38,702 nucleotides of DNA from NCBI RefSeq assembly GCF_000426545.1, contig NZ_AUFO01000038.1, forward strand, positions 1-38,702, in the 5' to 3' direction. Positions 15,392 through 24,224 of this stretch are shown here, piece by piece. Position 1 is the stretch's first letter. Each line of letters starts with the position of its first letter. The position numbers and the translations under genes are program-made. The notes beneath the pieces are model-generated. The model saw nothing but the letters and a program-made list of their open reading frames with translations, did no database searches and was not told the DNA's origin. Origin of the DNA: Paenibacillus massiliensis subsp. panacisoli DSM 21345 (GTDB taxonomy: Bacteria; Bacillota; Bacilli; Paenibacillales; Paenibacillaceae).

Positions 15392-16501
15392 TTAATGCTT
15401 ATTGGCCTTCACTTTTTTTCGCAGAGACCATGCAGGCAGGATTAATAGCAGTAGTGGAATAACTAGACCGCTGGTGAGGTCCCAAAGTGTCCAGGACGAG
15501 ATAAAGTCACTCACATAGTACTCCATGTCTGGTGATACTACGATACTCAGCCCAAAGAAAATAAGTGCGACTACCCAGATGAGAGACTGATAACTGTTCA
15601 GCTTGAACAATTGAGCCGTCCCCAGTATGGAGGCATAGTAATAAAGCACGGTCTTGAAGAAGGTAGTAACAATCCAGGCTGTCGTCAGAATAGCCTCCAT
15701 TCGCTGTAGAAAATCGCCGATGCTGACCTTTTTCGCCAGAAAAAAAGTGGTGTAGATCGTACTTTCCGAGAGGAATGAGCCCAGTACGAGCAGAGAGGTC
15801 AGCAGTATAATGGTGAGCAGCAAGCCAGCGGCAGCTGCCATGACCAACACGTCTCGCCCCATATGGGATTGCTTGTTAACCAGGGGAAATAACATGCTGA
15901 ACACCACGCTCTGTCCGAACGGATAGGAGATAACTACAAAAATGGTATGCAGTATCGCGAGGGGCTCTGCCTCCATGATTGGCTTTAGCTCCGTAAATTC
16001 GCTCTGAGGCAGTAAAAAGATCACCAGAAAGGTGAATGCCAGCAGCAGGAAGGGGAACATAATTTCTGCCGTGCGTCCTAGTGGTTCAATACCGGCAGAT
16101 ACTCCCCAGATTAGGATGCCAATGAACAGCAGGATGATAATCCTGAGTGGTGTATTCGAGAAGTATTGAGTATTCAGGAAATCCCCAATTTGCCTAATGA
16201 ACAGGGCTGTGCTTATGTAGAAAAAAAATAGATACCAGAGGGACAGAATACTCCCAAACCATTTGCCAAGAACCGTGTGACTGATTTGTATCAGGTTTTG
16301 ATCTGGATATTTACGATGAAGTCGAAGCAGAATCCAGACGACCATGACGCCGAATGGAAGTGCTGCTAGAGAGACAAGCCAAGCATCCTGCTTGGCCAAG
16401 GCAGTAATCACAGATGGATAGATTAATACGCTCTCTCCCAGCAGGAAGATGAACATCAGGATAGCGATCTGGCGTGTGCTAAGACGCCCTTTTTCAATCA
16501 T
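15392..16501 (-). CDS. Spore germinant receptor subunit B (GerAB/GerKB family)
   Basis: Integral membrane subunit of a germinant receptor in the inner spore membrane; family members resemble APC-type amino-acid permeases and bind the nutrient germinant. It is 369 aa with about ten helices, beginning RQIAILMFIFLLGESVLIYPS. AAGGAGG lies before ATG 16501 and overlaps the stop region of the preceding small gene. It is last in the A-C-D-B operon, whereas the common order is A-B-C. The germinant is unknown. Confidence 0.9.
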   Translation of the reverse strand: MIEKGRLSTRQIAILMFIFLLGESVLIYPSVITALAKQDAWLVSLAALPFGVMVVWILLRLHRKYPDQNLIQISHTVLGKWFGSILSLWYLFFFYISTALFIRQIGDFLNTQYFSNTPLRIIILLFIGILIWGVSAGIEPLGRTAEIMFPFLLLAFTFLVIFLLPQSEFTELKPIMEAEPLAILHTIFVVISYPFGQSVVFSMLFPLVNKQSHMGRDVLVMAAAAGLLLTIILLTSLLVLGSFLSESTIYTTFFLAKKVSIGDFLQRMEAILTTAWIVTTFFKTVLYYYASILGTAQLFKLNSYQSLIWVVALIFFGLSIVVSPDMEYYVSDFISSWTLWDLTSGLVIPLLLLILPAWSLRKKVKANKH

Positions 16502-16513
16502 GATTTATCCTCC

Positions 16514-16750
16514 TTAGCTTGGGAAAATATGCTGTAGCATCTGAATTACAGGTCTGTATATGAACTCAATCAAAAGCAGGGGTGTAGCATTGCGTTCAAA
16601 ATTAGCGCCAAGAATACTGAGCCATACTCCAAGTACCAGCATAAGCGAATAGACTGCCAGCTCCTTGATGCTCTTCTTGCGCAATAGGGTGGGAGTGTCC
16701 TTCAGGGCAATCACGAGCCCAACCGCGCAGGTCAGTAAAGCCTGCTTCAT
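16514..16750 (-). CDS. Small two-helix D-type subunit of the germinant receptor operon
   Basis: Small membrane protein (78-80 aa) inside the ger operon. It has two hydrophobic segments (QALLTCAVGLVIAL, then a second helix around LAVYSLMLVLGVWLSILGA) and a polar end. Two start codons are possible; I prefer 16750, because GAGGAG lies eight bases before it but only two before ATG 16756. The latter would overlap gerC by ATGA. D-type proteins encoded with gerA-type operons have been reported to modulate germination in Bacillus. The assignment rests on size, topology and position, not on a strong motif. Confidence 0.72.
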   Translation of the reverse strand: MKQALLTCAVGLVIALKDTPTLLRKKSIKELAVYSLMLVLGVWLSILGANFERNATPLLLIEFIYRPVIQMLQHIFPS

Positions 16751-16752
16751 GC

Positions 16753-17973
16753 TCATCTCTCCTCACCCCTCATCTTCTTCAGATAAGTATCTCCTAATTG
16801 CCCCACTCTTGTAATTTTCACCTCTGCTTTGTAATCCACCTGAAGCTCACTAAAGGTATGGTTCCAGTCCTGTTTCAGTGCCTTCCATGCTTTGGGATCA
16901 GACTGGTGGATCAGATCTCCATATCCGAAGACATCCACCTTGAATTTGTGTTGGACGACATCTGAAGCATTCTGCAGGATTTGTACGAGTTGTTCTTCAC
17001 CCATTCGCTCCAGCTTTTGGAGGTCCTCATGTTTCTTAAGTGAGAATTGGGTCGATCCAACTTCAACAATTAGGAGAATATTGGTTACCTTAATCTGTAT
17101 ATGCGGGATACCATCAATGACTTTTGCTTTCTTATCCGTCTTGCTTCGCAGTACACGGACGCCTACGGCTCCTCCTTGTTCAGTCACAATATGCCCGAAG
17201 GTGGAGTGTACGTTGCCGCGAATGTAATTGTAGCCTTTGCTATCCGTCTCATCCAACCAGCCAATCAAGCGATCATCCTTGAATAAAGCAAGCGAAGCAA
17301 CACGCAGATTTCTTTTAGGCTTCAGGGGCTCCTCACCATTGCTTGCTTGATCTCCATCAGCAGGCTGCGCCTCCTGAATCTGAATTCCAGACAGCACTGG
17401 ATGAATTCCGTCACTGACCAATTGCCTCATCAGTTGGTCAATCGTTACTGTAGTTGTTGGGGCCCAGGTTCTAGAGGAGAACAGGAGGGAGTAGAACATT
17501 TGATTGGCAGGGATCTTCTCCAAGGAAGTGGGCACTTGCAATATATCCGATGCTTTGTGTTCTTTGGCGACAACAACGAAGAAGTCAGTGCGTGAATATA
17601 CATCTCGCATAAGCTCTTCCACCAGGTTGCTAATGCCTTTGCGGGCATACTCCTCGCCCAGAACCACGACGCGAAGCTGAGGAATATATAGCACCCGAGG
17701 GCTGATCTCAGTGAGCCTTCTTACGGCCTCGTTTAATGTCGGTCCTGTGGCCTCATAGACGGTCACGGCACTGGCACCTTGACTCATGCCAGATCTTGCC
17801 GCTACTCCTGTTGGGAGTACAACCTGGGCAGAGACTTTGTATAGTTCACCTTCCGTATCAATACCAAGGGCGAGAGCAATCCCCATTTCATTCAGTTCAT
17901 CCTTATCCCAGCATCCAGACAAGAGCAAAAGTAATCCAAACGCCAATATGATGTTCCAGTGTTTTTTTACCAC
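16753..17973 (-). CDS. Spore germination lipoprotein, Ger(x)C family
   Basis: Lipoprotein subunit of the germinant receptor (406 aa). The signal peptide ends with the lipobox LLSGC (Cys21) followed by the highly typical WDKDELNEMGIALALGID. The GTG start at 17973 overlaps the end of gerA by 7 bp and has GAGGAG six bases upstream. The mature protein sits on the outer face of the inner spore membrane; its three alpha/beta domains include the family segment VSAQVVLPTG. Confidence 0.92.
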   Translation of the reverse strand: MVKKHWNIILAFGLLLLLSGCWDKDELNEMGIALALGIDTEGELYKVSAQVVLPTGVAARSGMSQGASAVTVYEATGPTLNEAVRRLTEISPRVLYIPQLRVVVLGEEYARKGISNLVEELMRDVYSRTDFFVVVAKEHKASDILQVPTSLEKIPANQMFYSLLFSSRTWAPTTTVTIDQLMRQLVSDGIHPVLSGIQIQEAQPADGDQASNGEEPLKPKRNLRVASLALFKDDRLIGWLDETDSKGYNYIRGNVHSTFGHIVTEQGGAVGVRVLRSKTDKKAKVIDGIPHIQIKVTNILLIVEVGSTQFSLKKHEDLQKLERMGEEQLVQILQNASDVVQHKFKVDVFGYGDLIHQSDPKAWKALKQDWNHTFSELQVDYKAEVKITRVGQLGDTYLKKMRGEER

Positions 17974-19517
17974 ATTCTTCTCCTCTTCTTTTGTCTGTAG
18001 GAACGCTTCTGGGATCTAGGACTTGTCTCTGAGCCGAAGGAACGAGGTCTTGTCCTCATGAGAGGCCAATTGACTCTAAGAACCGTATCCTTGATGTCAC
18101 CTGCTATGAAGGGACCAAACGGGCTCGTATAGGGAACACCAAAGGAGCGCAAGGTGGTCAAGTGCAGGGTCATGGCAAGCAGACCGAGCAGAATACCGAA
18201 TAGACCAAAGGAAGCGGCCAGCATCATGAATACGAAGCGCATCATACGAACCGCGATGGACATTCCATTCTCGGGAACGACATAAGTCGAGATGGCAGTA
18301 ATAGAGACTATGATGACCATGGCAGCAGAGACTACACCAGCCTCTACCGCCGCTTGACCGATCACCAGGGTTCCTACAATAGAGACGGCCTGTCCGACCG
18401 TCTTGGGGATACGAACCCCAGCCTCCCTTAATATTTCATAGGTGACCTCCATTAATAATGCCTCGATAAAAGCAGGGAAAGGAACGCCCTCCCGCTGGGC
18501 TGCCAGACTGATCAACAGGTTGGTAGGGAGCATCTCCTGATGAAAGGTGGTAATCGCGATATAAAATGCCGGGGCCAATAGAGCAATAAAAAAAGACAGA
18601 AAACGAATTAGACGAAGCAGTGTACTGATATCCGCTCGCTGATAGTAGTCCTCGGCCGATTGGAAGAATTGAATAAATAATGCGGGAACAAGCAGTACGA
18701 AAGGCGTTCCATCCACAAAAATAGCGATTCTTCCTTCCAGAATACCAGCAGCGATCGTATCTGGCCGTTCAGTATTATAGATGGTTGGAAAGGGCGTAAA
18801 CGCCGTATCCTGAATCTCCTCCTCGATATATCCGCTCTCTAAAATAGAATCAATCTCAATACTGTCCAATCTACGGTTCAATTCAGCCAGTACCTTTTGA
18901 TCTGCCAAGTGCTCCAGATACATAATGGCCACACTGGTCTTTGTCACGGCTCCTATCTTCTTGGTCCCAATCCAAAGTCGCTGATCCTGAATACGTTTGC
19001 GCACAAGAGCTGTGTTGGTACGCAGATTCTCCGTAAAGCCCTCCATCGGTCCGCGGACAACACCTTGTGAGAGAGGCTCTCCGACACTTCTCTCCTCCCA
19101 GCCTGCGGCATCTACCCATATGCCCTGACTATTACCCTCCATGAGTAAGATCACATGACCGGAGAGCATCCGGCTGAAGAGCTCCTGAGTGGAAGTAAAG
19201 CTGCCGGAATGGGCGGCTACGAGAGCTTGCTTGAGAATGTAATCAACCTGTTCATGAGCTGATAGCACTACAATTTTTTCGCTTTCTATGCTGAGTAAGG
19301 AGCTGAGAATATGTCCGTTAAGCTGCTGCATATCAATCAGCCCATCCAGATAGACCAGAAGCATCTTCAAGGAATCGTTATTCCGGATTTCCTTATAGAT
19401 GAGATCACTGCTTGCGCCCATGCTATTTTGGATGAACGAGACATTGTCGGTGAGGAGGGATGAGATCGTGTCTACAGGAGGCTGATTATGTTGAGTTGAA
19501 TATGTGGAGCTCTCCAT
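17967..19517 (-). CDS. Spore germinant receptor subunit A (GerA family)
   Basis: Large subunit (516 aa) of the nutrient germinant receptor. A cytosolic N-terminal domain (about residues 1-270) is followed by four to five helices in the C-terminal half. Family blocks are present: ESGYIEEEIQD...FPTIYNTERPD, GRIAIFVDGTPFVLLVPALFIQFFQ, PFPAFIEALLMEVTYEILREAGVRIPK and VGQAVSIVGTLVIGQAAVEAG. ATG 19517 follows GAGGT. The last residues are very basic. It is the first gene of the operon A-C-D-B and lies 30 bp after a sigma-G-like promoter, fitting expression in the forespore. Confidence 0.92.
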   Translation of the reverse strand: MESSTYSTQHNQPPVDTISSLLTDNVSFIQNSMGASSDLIYKEIRNNDSLKMLLVYLDGLIDMQQLNGHILSSLLSIESEKIVVLSAHEQVDYILKQALVAAHSGSFTSTQELFSRMLSGHVILLMEGNSQGIWVDAAGWEERSVGEPLSQGVVRGPMEGFTENLRTNTALVRKRIQDQRLWIGTKKIGAVTKTSVAIMYLEHLADQKVLAELNRRLDSIEIDSILESGYIEEEIQDTAFTPFPTIYNTERPDTIAAGILEGRIAIFVDGTPFVLLVPALFIQFFQSAEDYYQRADISTLLRLIRFLSFFIALLAPAFYIAITTFHQEMLPTNLLISLAAQREGVPFPAFIEALLMEVTYEILREAGVRIPKTVGQAVSIVGTLVIGQAAVEAGVVSAAMVIIVSITAISTYVVPENGMSIAVRMMRFVFMMLAASFGLFGILLGLLAMTLHLTTLRSFGVPYTSPFGPFIAGDIKDTVLRVNWPLMRTRPRSFGSETSPRSQKRSYRQKKRRRMW

Positions 19518-19546
19518 ATCTCAAGACCTCGCTTCTGATTTTTCTT

Positions 19547-19577
19547 TAGTGTGCAATCTTTGGTTCAGAATTATTCC
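19547..19577 (-). promoter_or_regulatory. Sigma-G-type forespore promoter of the ger operon
   Basis: On the minus strand GGAATA (19572-19577) and CACACTA (19547-19553) are 18 bp apart. The B. subtilis sigma-G consensus is TGAATA with 17-18 bp to CATACTA, so there is one mismatch in each box. The start codon of the first ger gene is 30 bp downstream. Confidence 0.65.
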
Positions 19578-19624
19578 ATTTGTTTCTTCTATATCCAATA
19601 CAACCTACAAACTGTAGTTACACA

Positions 19625-19706
19625 GGTCCACATAAGTCTTCAATAGTCCACATAAGTCCACATAAGTCCACATAAGTAAGTCCACATAAGCCACATAAGT
19701 CCACAC
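19625..19706. repeat. Tandem 10-bp repeat, unit GTCCACATAA
   Basis: Six to seven copies of a GTCCACATAA unit, some perfect and directly adjacent (19646-19675), others separated or shortened, fill the space between the ger promoter and the terminator of the next gene. The period is close to one helical turn. It has no spacers of CRISPR type and encodes nothing. Confidence 0.8.
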
Positions 19707-19739
19707 AAAAAAAAGATCAGCCAGCTAAGCTGGTTGATC
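19707..19739 (-). terminator. Terminator of the dedA gene
   Basis: On the minus strand an 11-bp stem (GATCAACCAGC with GCTGGCTGATC, 19715-19739, 3-nt loop) runs into eight T residues. It lies about 48 bp after the DedA stop codon. Confidence 0.88.
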
Positions 19740-19786
19740 TGTTGTATGTTCCGTAAATTCTGGAAACCGAAGGGTGGGGTAGAAGC

Positions 19787-20428
19787 TTAACGCGGCCCTG
19801 AAATCCGATCCTTGCGACCGGAACGGCTGCCGAATATACGTCTTGTGATTCGAATCAACAGAACGATGAGGAGTACGGCTCCAGCATAGATGGCAATACG
19901 TACAGCATAGCGCTCTGCTAGTAGGAATACGCTATCCCACTGTGGGCCAAATACTTTCCCAAGACTGATGAAGAGTATGACCCAGAACATGGCGCCGCTA
20001 TAGGCGTAGAGCGCGAACTTGCGAAATGGCACAGCTGTAATGCCCGAGAAATAGCCCGTAAAATGGCGCACGCCGGGAATAAAGTAGCCCACAAAGATGA
20101 GCATGTAGCCATATTTGACGAACCAGCGTTGGGTCAGGGCGAATTTGTCAGGCTTGAGCAATAGCCATTTTCCATAACGCTCGATAAAAGGAAGCCCCAC
20201 TCTGCGGCCAATCCAGTACGTGATGCTCATGCCAATGGTCGTACCTAGGAAGGCCAGAGCGATCAAGGGCCAGAAGCTCAAGCTGCCTGCATAGGCAAGA
20301 TACCCGGCGTAAGCCATGGATGTCTCCCCAGGGAAAGGCAAGGCGATGAATTCCAGCAGCAGTCCGACGAAGAGAACCCAGTACCCGTAATTTTCGAATA
20401 AACCCTCAATCCATTGCAGCACTTCCAC
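19787..20428 (-). CDS. DedA-family membrane protein
   Basis: Polytopic protein of 213 aa. Both signature re-entrant segments are present: ALPFPGETSMAYAGYLA (Glu35) and GYFIPGVRHFTGYFSGI (Arg121). Recently studied members, including UptA (YngC) of B. subtilis, flip undecaprenyl phosphate back across the membrane; others act on phospholipids or affect envelope stress, so the exact substrate here is open. GTG 20428 is chosen for its AGGAG ten bases upstream. A basic C-terminal tail follows the last helix. The neighbour is a divergent polysaccharide deacetylase, a loose envelope theme. Confidence 0.88.
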   Translation of the reverse strand: MEVLQWIEGLFENYGYWVLFVGLLLEFIALPFPGETSMAYAGYLAYAGSLSFWPLIALAFLGTTIGMSITYWIGRRVGLPFIERYGKWLLLKPDKFALTQRWFVKYGYMLIFVGYFIPGVRHFTGYFSGITAVPFRKFALYAYSGAMFWVILFISLGKVFGPQWDSVFLLAERYAVRIAIYAGAVLLIVLLIRITRRIFGSRSGRKDRISGPR

Positions 20429-20555
20429 AGCTATTCACTCCTGTTTTCCTCTGCGATATCTTTCTTTCGAAATATGCACCAGACTAGTCTATTTAACTTC
20501 ATCATTTCATATATTTTATCAAAAAATACTAGGTTCAATATATGGAGGGATCCCG

Positions 20556-22004
20556 ATGAGATATAGATTCGTTGTGTGTGTAACCATTCTATGGATGCTC
20601 ATGTCCATTCTATCATACGAGCAGGCGTTAGCACGGTTTCAGGCGGACTCTTCCCTGCTACAGTCCGGGAGCTCGACAGGCTCCGGGTCCTCCACGATAG
20701 TAGCTTCAGCTCGGACTACAGACATCGGCACGGTCTACTTAACATTTGATGACGGACCAGGGAAATACACCGGGCAGGTGCTCGACATCCTACAGCAATA
20801 TGATGTGCAAGCAACGTTCTTTGTATTAGGAGAGCATGCCGTGAGGTCTCCAGAGTTGATTCGGCGTATGGCAGAGGAAGGTCATGTCGTCGGTAATCAC
20901 ACCTATAATCATAGCTACGAGGAACTGTATCGCAATTTCCAGGAATTCTGGAGTCAGATCAAGCGAACGGAGAGCATTATTCATAGTGTTACAGGGGAAC
21001 GTCCTGCCTTGGTAAGAGCGCCGGGAGGGACCTATGGACATTTCGATGATGTTTACTATAGTCTGTTGGATCAGGCCGGGTATACGGTGGTGGATTGGAA
21101 TGTGGACAGCGGCGATTCAAGGCGTTCAGGTGTTCCGGCACAAGAGATTGTACAGCAGTCTATACAAGGGATTACGGAGCGTGGAGATAAGGTCGTGTTG
21201 CTGCACGATGGAGGGGCAAGGGGAGAGACGGTAAAGGCACTACCTCGTATTATAGAAAAGTACCAGGCGGCAGGGTATTCCTTTGCTGTACTCACTCCAG
21301 AGATGCGGCAGTGGCAGTTCCCGGTGTCACAGAAGGCAAAGGCGCTTACACGTTCCCAACCGGGGAAGAGCTGGATCGCCGAGCATATCTTGACGAACCG
21401 TGCGCTGCTTGAGTCTGGACCTGCTCTACATGTCGCTATAGGAGCACAAGAATTGAGCCTGTCCGCGAGCGAGTATGAATGGAAGCAAGGGCATGTGCTT
21501 GCGCCATTACGCAGTGTCGTGGAGAAGTTGGGCGGCACAGTGGTCTGGCAGCCGAAGACAGGGATTGCCTCTGTACGCATAGGAGAACGATATATAGAGA
21601 TTCATGCCCGACAAGGTGGGATCTATCAGATGAATAACAGCAGCAAAGTCAGTTATGTCCCCAAGCGTGATGTGCCTCTCCTGATGGTCGGTGCTCATAG
21701 CAGGAATGCTAGTGTCAGCGCTCTGTCTAGTGTGACGGACGGTGTGAAGTATTTTACGGGCTATTTGATGAAAAATAAGTTGCTTCAAAATGCATATAAG
21801 AGCAAGAGATTTGCCCAAAGCAAGGCGAACATGAATTATGTACATGGGGTCCAAGGAACCCAAGGTGTGAATATGATGAATTCAAACATTGAAATGAGAG
21901 CGGATAGCCTTTACCTGCCACTGAGGGACCTGCTGGAAGGACTGGGCTATGTCGTGACATATGAGGGGGATCAGTCGGCAGAGTATCGAATCAAGGCAAT
22001 ATAA
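20556..22004 (+). CDS. Secreted polysaccharide deacetylase with C-terminal copper-amine-oxidase-N-like domain
   Basis: Exported NodB-type deacetylase (482 aa), probably acting on peptidoglycan or another N-acetylated wall sugar. A signal peptide (about residues 1-26) and a Ser/Gly-rich linker precede the NodB domain at about 58-250. Its motifs are TFDDGP (Asp65, Asp66), the metal-binding HTYNH (His115, His119), RAPGGTY and LLHDGG (His217). The C-terminal half has two segments typical of Cu_amine_oxidN1 domains: LAPLRSVVEKLGGTVVW and LYLPLRDLLEGLGYVVTYEG. These are common in Paenibacillus wall-associated proteins and are not catalytic. GGAGGG precedes ATG 20556. A GTCCCG/CGGGAC hairpin follows at 22024-22042. 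Confidence 0.87.
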   Translation: MRYRFVVCVTILWMLMSILSYEQALARFQADSSLLQSGSSTGSGSSTIVASARTTDIGTVYLTFDDGPGKYTGQVLDILQQYDVQATFFVLGEHAVRSPELIRRMAEEGHVVGNHTYNHSYEELYRNFQEFWSQIKRTESIIHSVTGERPALVRAPGGTYGHFDDVYYSLLDQAGYTVVDWNVDSGDSRRSGVPAQEIVQQSIQGITERGDKVVLLHDGGARGETVKALPRIIEKYQAAGYSFAVLTPEMRQWQFPVSQKAKALTRSQPGKSWIAEHILTNRALLESGPALHVAIGAQELSLSASEYEWKQGHVLAPLRSVVEKLGGTVVWQPKTGIASVRIGERYIEIHARQGGIYQMNNSSKVSYVPKRDVPLLMVGAHSRNASVSALSSVTDGVKYFTGYLMKNKLLQNAYKSKRFAQSKANMNYVHGVQGTQGVNMMNSNIEMRADSLYLPLRDLLEGLGYVVTYEGDQSAEYRIKAI

Positions 22005-22237
22005 CGATGAATGAACGAGTTAGGTCCCGTGAAGCTCGGGACAGTTGATGCACTATATTACTGGGAATAATGGATTCAGCCCATTGGCAGGCGACAGCAT
22101 GCTTTTAGGGCAGAATGTAGGGGCAACGAGCAATTGAAGCCTGAGGATTTGGAAGAGATGATTTGCCTGAGAGCATAAGGATGTGTTCGGCTGGAGAGTC
22201 CGTATTCTGGGATATCTTGAAAAGACAAGTGCCTTCC

Positions 22238-22267
22238 TTGACGACGTGTTTTGTCGTTGCGTATAAT
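22238..22267 (+). promoter_or_regulatory. Sigma-A promoter of guaA
   Basis: TTGACG (22238-22243), an 18-bp spacer and a perfect TATAAT (22262-22267) lie about 29 bp before the guaA start codon. The predicted transcript start is near 22274, leaving a very short leader with no room for a riboswitch. The region 22005-22237 holds no gene that I can see. Confidence 0.8.
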
Positions 22268-22295
22268 GAATCCATTAATTGAGGGAGGCACGGTA

Positions 22296-23834
22296 ATGAA
22301 TAAGCCTAATGAAATCGTTGTTGTTCTGGATTTTGGAGGACAATACAACCAATTGATTGCAAGAAGAATCCGGGATCTGGGTGTGTATAGCGAACTGCTT
22401 CCATATAATACACCTGCCGACAAGATTCGTGAGCTCTCTCCGAAAGGAATCGTATTCTCTGGCGGTCCATCCAGCGTGTATGCCGAGAATGCTCCTCACG
22501 TAGATCCGGCTGTTTATGATCTTGGAGTTCCTATATTTGGTATTTGCTATGGCATGCAGCTCATGGCTCAGCAGCTGAACGGAAAGGTAGAACGTGCTGG
22601 CAAGCGTGAGTATGGTAAGGCAGACGTGCAGTTCAATGAAGGATCTGCTCTGGCGAAAGGGCTGGATGCTTCGCAAACCGTATGGATGAGCCATGGTGAT
22701 CATGTTACTGAGCTGCCACAAGGCTTCAAGCTGGACGCAGGTACAGAGAGTGCTCCGATTGCAGCGATGAGCCATCCGGACCGGAACTTTTACGCTGTTC
22801 AGTTCCATCCTGAGGTGCGTCATTCCCTGAACGGGAATGAGATGATCAGTAATTTCCTGTACGAAATCTGTGGCTGTGAAGGCAACTGGACGATGGAGTC
22901 CTTCATTGAGAATCAGATTCGTGAAATTCGCGAGCAAGTGGGGGACAAGAAGGTTCTGTGCGCACTGAGCGGCGGTGTGGACTCTTCTGTCGTGGCTATG
23001 CTCATTCACAAAGCGATTGGTGATCAATTGACCTGTATGTTCATTGATCATGGTCTGCTGCGTAAAGGCGAAGCAGAGAGCGTTATGGAGACCTTCGTCG
23101 GCAAGTTCGATATGAAGGTCGTGAAGATTGATGCGCGTGAGCGTTTCTTGTCCAAGCTGGTAGGTGTGGATGATCCGGAGCAGAAGCGTAAAATCATCGG
23201 TAATGAGTTCATTTATGTATTCGAAGAGGAGTCTGCTCGCTTCGATGATTTTGATTTCCTGGCCCAAGGTACGCTGTATACGGACATCGTAGAGAGCGGT
23301 ACGGCTACGGCTCAGACGATCAAATCTCACCACAACGTAGGCGGACTGCCTGAGGACATGAAGTTCAAGCTGATTGAGCCGCTGAGTGCTCTGTTCAAGG
23401 ACGAGGTGCGTAAGGTAGGCGAAGAGTGCGGTCTGCCAGAAGCGATCGTATGGCGTCAGCCATTCCCAGGCCCAGGTCTGGCTATTCGTGTGCTGGGTGA
23501 AGTGACAGAAGAGAAGCTGACGATCGTGCGCGATTCCGATTATATCCTGCGTGACGAGATTGCGAAGGCTGGCCTGGATCGCGAGATCTGGCAGTACTTC
23601 ACGGCTCTGCCGAACATGAAGAGCGTAGGTGTCATGGGGGATGCCCGTACGTATTCCTACACGGTAGGTATTCGCGCTGTTACTTCCATTGATGGCATGA
23701 CAGCTGACTGGGCACGTATCCCTTGGGACGTATTGGAGAAAATCTCTGTGCGGATCGTTAACGAAGTGGATAACGTGAACCGCGTTGTGTATGACATCAC
23801 CTCCAAGCCGCCAGCGACGATCGAGTGGGAGTAG
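22296..23834 (+). CDS. guaA: GMP synthase (glutamine-hydrolysing)
   Basis: Converts XMP to GMP with ATP and glutamine, the last step of guanine nucleotide synthesis. ATG 22296 is supported by GAGGGAGG seven bases upstream and gives 512 aa, the normal length. The class I glutaminase domain has the nucleophile in FGICYGMQ (Cys84) and the triad partners in FHPEV (His171, Glu173). The ATP-pyrophosphatase domain begins with the P-loop LSGGVDSS (about 224-231), and the C-terminal dimerisation domain ends with the conserved PPATIEWE. It is a single gene with its own promoter and terminator. Confidence 0.97.
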   Translation: MNKPNEIVVVLDFGGQYNQLIARRIRDLGVYSELLPYNTPADKIRELSPKGIVFSGGPSSVYAENAPHVDPAVYDLGVPIFGICYGMQLMAQQLNGKVERAGKREYGKADVQFNEGSALAKGLDASQTVWMSHGDHVTELPQGFKLDAGTESAPIAAMSHPDRNFYAVQFHPEVRHSLNGNEMISNFLYEICGCEGNWTMESFIENQIREIREQVGDKKVLCALSGGVDSSVVAMLIHKAIGDQLTCMFIDHGLLRKGEAESVMETFVGKFDMKVVKIDARERFLSKLVGVDDPEQKRKIIGNEFIYVFEEESARFDDFDFLAQGTLYTDIVESGTATAQTIKSHHNVGGLPEDMKFKLIEPLSALFKDEVRKVGEECGLPEAIVWRQPFPGPGLAIRVLGEVTEEKLTIVRDSDYILRDEIAKAGLDREIWQYFTALPNMKSVGVMGDARTYSYTVGIRAVTSIDGMTADWARIPWDVLEKISVRIVNEVDNVNRVVYDITSKPPATIEWE

Positions 23835-23904
23835 ATTTATCTGCTCTTGGCCTTAATAAGGCGGGATGAATAAACAAGATCGTTAAGACTTATATCGTCA
23901 TATC

Positions 23905-23957
23905 AAGACTCCTGCTGTATCGGCGAAATATCGCTGTACGGCAGGAGTCTTTCTTTT
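23905..23957 (+). terminator. Terminator of guaA
   Basis: AAGACTCCTGC (23905-23915) pairs with GCAGGAGTCTT (23941-23951), with further pairing inside (GTA/TAC), and is followed by TCTTTT. The remaining space to 24224 contains a GTCTTCAGAC palindrome (24001-24010) and a TATAAT at about 24160-24165, but no clear gene. Confidence 0.85.
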
Positions 23958-24224
23958 ATATGACTACGAGTGGAGTTGGTCTATGTAGCCCTGAGAAGGT
24001 GTCTTCAGACAGTCTCTCTTAATAGATCGTGAGAGTAGGCCCACAGGGTTACGTAACAGAATACGAAGGTGAGAAGAGGAAATATTACTAAGTATGATGC
24101 ACGCCCATTTATGAAGTGCTCGGCTCAAAGGTGTCACTTTTTGAAGATATTATGCTTTATAATATATCTGAAATCAGTTATACATATGCTGTCCCAACTC
24201 ATGCTGCCCAAAGGAGAATATCAG

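Noticed and set aside
19625..19706. CRISPR array
   Set aside because: The repeats are 10 bp, directly adjacent or nearly so, without unique spacers of uniform length and without cas genes.
22005..22295. Riboswitch or other long leader before guaA
   Set aside because: The strong promoter at 22238-22267 leaves only about 20 nt of leader, and no purine-aptamer core is visible upstream.
22275..23333. Long open frame (352 codons) on the minus strand inside guaA
   Set aside because: It is fully antisense to a clear GMP synthase gene, has no ribosome site and no recognisable protein motif; it is a shadow of guaA codon use.
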